From NCBI GenBank assembly GCA_015679605.1, contig JAAAVE010000590.1, positions 1-16,368 on the forward strand: a stretch of DNA of 16,368 nucleotides. Direction: 5' to 3'. The stretch comes from Podila epigama. Lineage: Eukaryota; Mortierellomycota; Mortierellomycetes; Mortierellales; Mortierellaceae. Below are positions 9,801-16,368 of the stretch, piece after piece; the first letter of the stretch is position 1; each line of letters opens with the position of its first letter. Made by a program: the position numbers and the translations under genes. Below the pieces are notes generated by a model. The model was not told the origin of the DNA. It made no database searches and saw nothing but the letters and a program-made list of their open reading frames with translations.

Positions 9801-10873
9801 TTGTTTTTATCTTTTTTTTTGATTACTTACAGTTGCATCCATTCATCACTAGAAATCACAAACTTCAGGATTGGAAGCCAGGATTGAAGCACTGCGACTG
9901 GCGGACACCCAGTTGCGGTCCGAAGTGAGCGCTGCGAAACGTCTTTGTGCAGAAAAGGAAGAGGCTGCCCGTCAGGCACAGGCAGACTTGAGCCGCGAGC
10001 GTGTCAACCGTGAGAGAGCGGTGGAAGAAGCCAAGGAAGACGTGGAAAGGAAATGGCGCCAGCAGCAGCAAGCAGAGGTAGACAAGCTTAAACAACAGAT
10101 TCAGGTATTGCAACAACAGCGGGTGACAACGAATGAGCCAACACTCCAGCCTGTACCAGCATCTGCGAGGAAAACCTCAGTATCGCCCGCAATCACCTCT
10201 CCATTGCTTGCAAATGCGTCTTCCATGGCGTCAGTACATCCTTCTCAAAGAGCGTCCTTGGAATCAGGTCATTCTCTCAACAATGTTCTCGACGCACTTC
10301 CCAGTCCTAGTCTGGACGGCATCCTTCCCTCTCTCTCTCGCACCAGCTCCACTCATACAGTGAATACAGTCTCCGGTTTATCAAGTCTTGCGTCGAATGT
10401 AGGAGCGAGTCCTGCTGTCGCTATTGAGCGCCTCAACTCTATGGTGCGTCAGTTGGAAGGTCAGGTCACCTTTTTGACGGAACAAACCCGAAGCATCAAC
10501 AGAAACAAAGGTTCGCTTTTTTTCTGTTTTCGTGTCATGATTGAAGTGTCATTGCCTAACGAGGTCATAAAAACTAAACGTCGGTATCCTCCGCTTCTCT
10601 TTCCTCTTGATATGATTTTACACAGACGAGCTATCGGACGAATTGGTTAGAGTGACCATGGAGTTGGAGGAGCTTCGAATTGTGGCTGTCAAGGTACCTA
10701 GTCTGGAACAGGAGCTTTATCAGTTACAGGAGCGTCATAAGGCAGCTTTAGAGATGCTTGGTGAGCGCACGGAGGAGGTCCATGAACTCCGAGCAGATAT
10801 CGTTGACGTCAAGGAAGCATATCGAGACCAGATCAACGAGTTACTCAGTCAAATAGAGAATTCGAAGCGATGA
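6868..10873 (+). CDS. TMF1/Sgm1-family golgin (five exons)
   Basis: Exons 6868-8740, 8855-9037, 9142-9746, 9853-10510 and 10626-10873 join in frame to 1188 residues. An N-terminal motif at about 35-56 (WGSFLKQGLS, then DMVLDI) resembles the amphipathic N-terminus of animal TMF1. Residues 57-520 are Ser/Thr/Pro-rich with an Ala run and Lys/Glu repeats. Coiled coil runs from about 524 to 977 and includes the TMF signature EGEVLSKKELK with IIKTLRAK near 623-644 (the TMF DNA-binding-type domain). A Ser/Pro linker leads to the C-terminal TMF TATA-binding-type domain at about 1077-1185 (DELSDELVR, KVPSLEQEL). Known relatives are Golgi-peripheral coiled-coil proteins that bind Rab6/Ypt6 and tether vesicles; the DNA-binding names are historical. 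The EGEVLSK motif spans the first splice junction, which confirms it. The last intron's donor GTTCGC is weak. Sld5 converges downstream. Confidence 0.9.
7681..7836 (+). repeat. Lys/Glu/Asp coding repeat in the TMF1-like gene
   Basis: Residues about 272-323 contain degenerate tandem units of PKEKEVAKD type (two close copies, then KDKDLAKD and related blocks). The DNA copies differ at several third positions, so the repeat is old or under protein-level constraint. It would form a charged, flexible or single-helix segment in the disordered linker. Confidence 0.75.
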
Positions 10874-11055
10874 TAAACGATAGGACACGTTCATATATTA
10901 TCCTTTTTTTACCTAAAGTCATTTTTTTCCTGATGCTATGAAGCATCCTATATCCAAGATTTCGTAGGAGGGAGAGAGGTAAGCAAATGGATAGCCGATT
11001 TCTTAATAGCGAGTCGCTGTAGATCCTGCAAAGTTTTGGTGACCTTCGTTTTTAT
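10874..11055. other. convergent 3' intergenic region between TMF1-like and SLD5 genes
   Basis: This 182-base gap between two stop codons holds the 3' ends of both transcripts. T runs lie at 10903-10909 and 10922-10928. A perfect 6 bp hairpin with a 4-base loop (GATGCT, ATGA, AGCATC) lies at 10932-10947. No plus-strand AATAAA was seen for the TMF1-like gene. Confidence 0.6.
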
Positions 11056-11056
11056 T
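11051..11056 (-). terminator. SLD5 polyadenylation signal overlapping the stop codon
   Basis: On the minus strand the sequence reads TGAATAAA. The last base of the SLD5 TGA stop is the first base of a perfect AATAAA. If used, cleavage would fall 10-30 bases later and give one of the shortest 3' untranslated regions possible. Confidence 0.45.
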
Positions 11057-12313
11057 CAAATCAAAGATATTTGTTTGCGTTGTAGGAATGCCCTAACGGC
11101 GCTGTATCGCAAGATGTAAATCTGTCCTGGTTCCAGATACACGGTATCGCCACTATCGAGTTCATTGTTCGAATTTTTTTTTTTTTCATGAAATGAAAAG
11201 TGAAGGGTGTATGTTAAGAAAAAAGATCGATTGTTACGTCGCGAAGAATCATGATTCGAGCCAATGCATACGTACTCGCCAAATTGTAGATCACCAATCT
11301 CTTCATGAATACGGCAAAAGACCCCTTCATCAAGCGATGGCTCTGACACTGATCAAGAAAAAAATGGGTGGATGTTAGTACGAGCTTAAATTTTTTTAAC
11401 AAAAGAATGTGCGTATTGTTTTTCGAAACCGTCGCGTTCTTACCCATGCTTAACTTTCTATGAAATACGACGTCGTCCTGGACCTGGAGTGTCTGGGGTA
11501 AGGATGAGAGAAAGCTCGAATGATAATGATCCTGCGTCATCTTTCGATAGCTTCCAAAAAAAAAAAAAAAAATGGTGAGGAATGTGCAGAAATTTCGTGA
11601 GATTGAGCTTACTGATGAACAAACAAGTCATACCTTTCTGCATAAGTGAGTTCGGCTTTTGACAGTTTTCTCCTTGAAGATATGTCTTTTAGGATAAACT
11701 GGCAATGTAGCTCGATCTAGGACAGTAGTAACCAACAAGAAGTGTAAAGACAAATGGTTACATCTTGAGTTCAATCTCTACCTTGTTGAAATCAAAGATC
11801 AAATGCTATCCCCTTTTTTTTATGGTTACCTTGGATATCCGTGTACGAAGGTAGCTTCTCAAGACAAACTTTATCCGCTCCAACTCTGTCTGGTACAAGA
11901 TCGAGATAATTATGGTGGCGTCGTTCCCTGTATCAAGTTCGTCTATAATGCCTTGCTATTGAATGAGGGTCAATGGTGACAAAAGTTGAATACATTTGGG
12001 TGAAAGGACGAGTGGAGTGTACGCATATTCTTTCCTTGGTATTGTAGACTGTTACTATGCTTGCATTTTTTTTAAAAAAAAAAAAAGGTGGAATTGGACC
12101 TCAAAGTACCTGTTCATCGCATTTCGCTACAAGTCCCTGTACTGCTTCGGCCTCGTACTTTAGAATCTCAGGGGCAGAGCGTTCGTTGATCCATGCCTGA
12201 GTGAGTTGGCTGACCCACTCGGAAGGATCGTCATGGGTGAGCATGTCTTCAGGTTCGCGGGATGCCGAGATTCTATCCTGAAACCGAGGAATGTCATCGT
12301 TGTCAAAGGACAT
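11056..12313 (-). CDS. GINS complex subunit Sld5 (six exons)
   Basis: Exons 12313-12110, 11955-11830, 11716-11634, 11550-11444, 11348-11276 and 11152-11056 join in frame to 229 residues, close to the 223 of human GINS4. The N-terminal helix LTQAWINERSAPEIL (about 37-51) matches the Sld5 pattern of LEQAWMNEKFAPELL. The second exon encodes QTELERIKFVLRSYLRTRI, the central helix typical of the A-domain. The C-terminus (LEPGQIYILRYSAVRAFL, ending SLI) matches the Sld5 B-domain. Sld5 with Psf1-3 forms GINS, which with Cdc45 and MCM2-7 makes the CMG replicative helicase in the nucleus. The ATG has A at -3. Intron 4 has a perfect TACTAAC branch site. The gene is divergent from DPB4 across 299 bases. 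Splice sites are predicted by hand, but phase and homology agree throughout. Confidence 0.92.
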
Positions 12314-12612
12314 TGTAATGTATAATGAGATGTTCTCGAGTTGTGATGGCGATAGTGGTAGTGATGGTCGTTGCAATGAACGATGAATGATGTCGAGTGA
12401 TGCTGAATTGTGGTTCGAAAGCTGTTCGAAGGCAGGTGGGGGAAAAGGGCTACCTCGTAGAGTTGAATGAGAAGAGGGGGAAAGTGGCTTTTCCTTTTTA
12501 ACACACAACGCGCATTGTTGTGAACTGATCTTCGGCGAAGTCAAAAAAATAAAATATCGTCCCCATTTTCTTCTCTTTCACCACTCAACACATTCATTCC
12601 TTCTAATACACC
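12314..12612. promoter_or_regulatory. bidirectional promoter between SLD5 and DPB4
   Basis: Only 299 bases separate the two start codons. The SLD5 side is rich in GATG/GTGATGG units. The DPB4 side is CT-rich just before its ATG. An ACGCGC string at 12508-12513 is one base from the MCB consensus ACGCGT. No TATA box is evident. Both genes need S-phase supply, so a shared control region is plausible but inferred. Confidence 0.6.
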
Positions 12613-13604
12613 ATGTCAACATCATCCATTGAGGATAATGAGCTCCCTAAAGCCATCATCACTCGCATTATAAAGCAAGTCGTAAAGTGACCTCCAGACT
12701 ATTTCTTTCATTTTTAAAGTCCCATGCTCTACACGATTCAATCCTTCTCACAACAGCGACATCTGACATTTCCTTTTTCACTTTTTAACTAGCTACCAGA
12801 AAACACAAACATCCAGAGCAATGCTAAACTAGCAATGTCCAAGTCAACTACACTCTTCATCAATTATATCGCATCCGCGTATGTACCTCACGTTTTCGCG
12901 GGTATCTCATTTTTGATTTGTTAATCACAATTGCTCTTGAAAGAAACAGGACACTCACTTCTCCTCTGTCATGGTCGTTCATTCTCCTCGGAATCATTAG
13001 AGCAAATGAAGTCGCATTAGCAGCAGGACACAAAATCATCACTGGAGCACATGTCCTCAAGTGCCTTGAAGATATTGAATATGGTGATATGGCATCAAGG
13101 CTACAGGAAGAACTTGCAGGTACATAGGAAGATTCCTTCTTTTCTCATTTTATCTCCTCATGATCTGTACGTCTTGTTAACATTATGGCACCCGCACATA
13201 TGCATCTGTACTGTATAGCCTACCAAGCGATACAAAAGTCCAAGAAAAATAGTGCAAAGGCAAAAGAAACTGAAGAGACATCAACTGCAGCTTCCAAAAA
13301 GAGAAAGCCTTCCTCAGATGCAGGTTCATCTAGTGCAAAGGCAAGGAAATCATCGGCCAATGCTGTACCACGCGAGGGTCAGGCAGACGATCAAGAAGGT
13401 GGAGATGAAGGCGACGAAGAGGAAGAGGATGAGGAAGAAGAAGACGAGGAAGCTGAGGATGTTGAGGAGGACAATGAAGATACTATGGAGGCAGAAACGG
13501 CTAATATTAATGGATCTCTCAACATGAACGAGCCTGATCAAGAGGAACAGGAAGATGACAAGGTGTCGAATCTTGATGAGGAGGAAGATTCGGATGGGTT
13601 TTGA
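12613..13604 (+). CDS. DNA polymerase epsilon subunit Dpb4 / POLE3 (four exons)
   Basis: Exons 12613-12681, 12793-12878, 13001-13119 and 13219-13604 join in frame to 219 residues. Residues about 11-92 form a CBF/NF-Y-type histone fold: LPKAIITRIIKQVLPENTNI resembles POLE3's [20 protein letters not shown], and the last helix leads into AYQAIQKSKK as in POLE3. Residues 93-145 are Lys/Ser-rich with a KKRK stretch at 118-121 that may be a nuclear signal. Residues about 146-219 are strongly acidic and end in DSDGF. Known homologues pair with Dpb3/POLE4 as a histone-like dimer in Pol epsilon, bind DNA and H3-H4, and also serve in CHRAC-type remodellers. The very short first exon (23 codons) is fixed by donor GTAAAG and restores the IIKQVLP motif. 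The ATG has A at -3. The acidic C-terminal frame alone would be missed without splicing. The gene converges on the CABLES gene. Confidence 0.92.
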
Positions 13605-13674
13605 AAAGGATGCTATTGTGATGAGCATGGATGTGTATTTGTAGGCACTGCAGAGGATGTAGGAGGGGGAAAAA
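13605..13674. other. 70 bp convergent gap between DPB4 and CABLES stop codons
   Basis: The gap is too short to hold two ordinary fungal 3' untranslated regions, so the transcripts probably overlap. No AATAAA lies inside it on the plus strand. The first plus-strand AATAAA is at 13710-13715, inside the last CABLES exon. Confidence 0.6.
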
Positions 13675-16168
13675 TTATTCTGCAGTCTTCCTTGCTTGCG
13701 GTGTCACGGAATAAAACTCGTCTTCGCCCAGGTATTCCTGCACATTGATGTAGTCTATTTCGACAACGATGGATCATCGTACATCAGTAAAAAAATTGTG
13801 GGGCGCGTATAATACTTATTTTCATTTGCCAAAGATTTGCCACGAAAGGGCTTACCTTGTCGATAAAGGATCTGTTCAAAGTGAGGAAGAAACTCTTGGC
13901 GCGCTATATACAGGTTGAAGTCGAGCAAGGAAAACACTTGGAACTCGTTCTCCTTGATGTCCTTGACGCTCACGTCCATATGCTTATTCATCGTCTTCAT
14001 CAGAGCAGTGAATTCGCCAGGGGGTCGTTTGGGTTCATTGACCTTGTATGCCAGCAGTAGACATGCACCTGAAAAGTAAAAAGTATGATAAAAGGGTAAA
14101 TGCCCGTCCGCACAAAAGGTTGCAACAACAAGTTCGCGAGACGAATGAACAGTGTTAAAAACAATTATTCTTCTTACAAGCCATCATTTTGCGATTCTCC
14201 TTCGTAACTGGCGATGGCGATGATTCAGTCGAGTGAACACTACTCGTGTCCTTGCCACCCCAACAGTCTTTCAAGACCAGCTTTTCAAAATAGGCATACG
14301 CCAAAGCTGCGGTTGAAATCTCCAAGTCCAATTCTTCACAAATGGCAAGGATATCTGTTTTGACCTTTCGAATCTTGGACAAAGTAATGGATGGGTCGAT
14401 GGTTGGATGACGATTGCGGAAATGCTCATTGAGTTCTCGTTTGAGATCGGAAGGGCGGGTATATTGAATGACAGAACCCTACAAGGAGATCACAGTACAA
14501 AACGTTTAACTACATCTTCGTGCATTGCTTGTAACTCATATCGTTTGTGACATGAAAATATGAAATGAATACAAAATGCATACCATATAACAGGCTAGAG
14601 AAATGACAGTTCGGTTCTTTCCCGTTTTCAGCTCTGGATCATCAAGGTAGTATGGGTCATAGTCAGACGAATCTTCCATCTCAGGGCTATATCGTTCATT
14701 ATAAAAAAAGAGGGAGAATGTTAAACCAACATATTACTGCTCAAGAATTGGATCAAACGATAAGGAAAGCAAATGAGAGAACTTTTGCTTACTCGAGGGC
14801 GTTGCTTTGTGTCAGTAAATGTGCGAATGAGTTTGCTTTTTTCCGAACGAGCGCCTCCTTTGTGATTTGTTGAAGATAATCGCGATCGAACCGCCTACGT
14901 CTGCGCTTGTTAGGCGCTCGGTCGTCGTTATGGCGCAGGAGAGAGGACATGATCAGTGGGCTTCCATGCTTTGTTGTGAACATGTATGCATGTTGGTTCA
15001 GATTCTCGGCAAGACTAACACAACTATTGCCAAGAGCTGCTCCCTCGTAAAAGATGTGCCGTTGCTCATCCTGTCCCAGTCCACGTCTCATTCCAATCGA
15101 ACCGTTTGCGCTATTATGCCTTGATCTGGCTCCTGGGGAACGATCTTGCCCCTTGGATGGCTGAGAATGGCTGTGAATATGCTTTGGGATGGTGACTGAT
15201 GGCCGCTTGAACATCTTTTTCACAATCCGTGCCTTGCCTGACCTGATGAGTGGCTTTATGTGTACATGCTCTGCCAGCGGTCCCAGCCAACGGCTTGAGC
15301 CCCTATGAAATGAATGCCGTAGCGACAACGCCGAGCCCTCACCAAAGGACGATGCGCTGTCCCGATCTTTGTCGCGTGCGAGAAGCGTCGATAATATCCC
15401 TGTTGATTCTTTGCGTGAGGGCTTGTTTTTGGATGACGAGGGATCGTTCAAGTTGGACTGAAGTCTCTGAGAGTTATTATCGGGGTGCGAGCTCTTCCGC
15501 TGTCGTCCAAGGGAAGCAGTTCCAAAGCTGTTGATGCTCTTGCTATTACTGATGCTGTCCAACGGATGTTTAGACTTTTGCGCCCAGCTGCTGGAAAGTG
15601 ATGGTGTTGATGAAGATCGCTGGACAGGTGTTGGCAGGTTAAGATGTCTGTCTGTTGCTGGTGTAGATGGTTCGAACGTGGCGCCGTCACCACTTGGACC
15701 CGCAAAGTAGGTGCTACTGTCTTTCAACTTTAACGGCGATGATGCTTCTGCACCCGAGTCCAGCTCGTGATCACGCTGAGCAGTGTCTCCGCGAAGACTG
15801 ATACCAGACAAGAACGTTGTCGCCACTGCATCCTTTTTACTCAGGGTGCGCCGGCCTTCACTGATTGGTCGTGGCTGCGCTATCGGTTCTACTGTATCTT
15901 CTTTGAGCGATATATCATTGGCAGGGATATTGGGTTCATCTTGCTGCGGTGGCAAGTCTGGTATATGGCCGGCGTTGCTAGTGGACGCTGCCTGTCCATG
16001 CAACTCCTGTTCATCTGTGTTGTCCTCGGGTATGGCTTCTGGTGTTTCGTCTGGTGATGATGCATTTGGTGGATTCAATTGAATAGAAGATAAGAATGAG
16101 AATGCTGCTTGACGATTGCTTGTCCTGCGGCGCACTGAACGTGCATTCGCATTAGCGTTGGTGGCCAT
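13675..16168 (-). CDS. CABLES-family CDK-associated cyclin-box protein (five exons)
   Basis: Exons 16168-14793, 14686-14584, 14478-14178, 14068-13856 and 13754-13675 join in frame to 690 residues. The N-terminus has RRRTSNRQAAFSFLSSIQL at about 13-31, resembling the RQAALSFLTNISLDG motif of animal CABLES. Residues 40-410 are Ser/Pro-rich, and 421-426 (KRRRRR) is a likely nuclear signal. The C-terminal half has the family hallmarks: YDPYYLDDPE at 468-477, RPSDLKRELNEHFR, LSKIRKVK, YAYFEKLVL, KENRKMMACACLLLAYK and FSLLDFNLYI, which together form the cyclin-box-like domain. Animal CABLES1/2 link CDKs to kinases such as Abl and Wee1; the fungal role is unknown. The start is uncertain: an in-frame ATG at 16261 would add 31 residues, but I prefer 16168 because the conserved motif begins soon after it. 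DPB4 converges 70 bases downstream. Confidence 0.88.
13710..13715 (+). terminator. candidate DPB4 polyadenylation signal inside the CABLES last exon
   Basis: AATAAA on the plus strand lies 106 bases past the DPB4 stop, within CABLES exon 5 on the other strand. If used, the two mRNAs would overlap tail to tail. The hexamer can arise by chance, so the call is tentative. Confidence 0.3.
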
Positions 16169-16368
16169 GTGGCAATTGTGAGTCGTATTTTTCGTCAGTG
16201 TTAATACTTTGCCAAACCACCACCAGCTTGTCAACCCAGTCTTTATTTTCAGCGCTCTCATAGCTGCAGCACTTGCGACCACATGGCGTACCTATGCGAT
16301 TTCACTTTCCTTTGAAAGTGACGACCTTGAGGCCTCATTCCCATATAAAGATATCGTTGGAAATACAG
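16169..16368 (-). promoter_or_regulatory. leader and upstream region of the CABLES gene (cut by window edge)
   Basis: An eight-codon upstream frame runs from ATG 16284 to TGA 16258. Its stop overlaps (as ATGA) another ATG at 16261 that is in frame with CABLES. The preferred CABLES ATG is at 16168. This could be a leader with an upstream frame or part of an N-terminally longer protein. TTTATATG on the minus strand near 16338-16345 is weakly TATA-like. The rest of the promoter is beyond the window. Confidence 0.4.

Noticed and set aside
11782-11790. Possible micro-exon reading VEIELK inside SLD5 intron 2
   Set aside because: It is followed at once by an in-frame stop, and direct joining of 11830 to 11716 in phase 0 restores the conserved helix.
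12408-12418. GGTTCGAAA string resembling a tRNA T-loop
   Set aside because: No matching acceptor stem, anticodon arm or D-arm could be placed around it.
12314-12544. Upstream in-frame extension of SLD5 to an ATG at 12544
   Set aside because: It would add 77 Ser/Leu/His-rich residues absent from the family and consume most of the shared promoter. The ATG at 12313 has good context and gives family length.
16262-16282. CABLES start at a GTG codon (16282)
   Set aside because: Non-ATG starts are rare in fungal nuclear genes, and ATGs at 16261 and 16168 are available in frame.

Overview
The window is eukaryotic nuclear DNA from a filamentous fungus. The coding regions are broken by short GT-AG introns of about 80-180 bases with CTAAC-like branch sites. 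Intergenic DNA is full of A/T homopolymers and microsatellites, and the proteins carry Ser/Thr/Pro/Asn-rich linkers. Having TMF1-, CABLES- and POLE3-type proteins together fits an early-diverging fungus best (Mucoromycota, for example Mortierellales or Mucorales). That placement is inference. No rRNA, tRNA, CRISPR array, transposon or viral gene was recognised.

Layout. Bases 1-3553 hold no gene I can support, only simple repeats. A two-exon gene on the minus strand (3554-5369) encodes a 545-residue coiled-coil protein of unknown function. A 1.5 kb gap (5370-6867) separates it from a divergent five-exon plus-strand gene (6868-10873) for a 1188-residue golgin of the TMF1/Sgm1 family. The gap contains two adjacent palindromes, one built from two ACGCGT boxes. 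Then come a six-exon minus-strand gene (11056-12313) for the GINS subunit Sld5, a four-exon plus-strand gene (12613-13604) for the histone-fold DNA polymerase epsilon subunit Dpb4/POLE3, and a five-exon minus-strand gene (13675-16168, start uncertain) for a CABLES-type cyclin-box protein.

Exon structures were built by hand. Each proposed donor and acceptor keeps the reading frame, and each joined protein agrees with its family as I know it. The products are 545, 1188, 229, 219 and 690 residues.

Functionally the right half is a small replication and cell-cycle neighbourhood. Sld5 (GINS, part of the CMG helicase) and Dpb4 (Pol epsilon) act together at origins and are divided by a 299 bp head-to-head promoter. 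Dpb4 and the CABLES gene, a relative of animal CDK-associated adaptors, converge with only 70 bp between stop codons. The most unusual points are a fungal CABLES with an apparently doubled N-terminal motif, the Sld5/Dpb4 shared promoter, the ACGCGT double palindrome, and stop-overlapping or antisense-placed polyadenylation signals.
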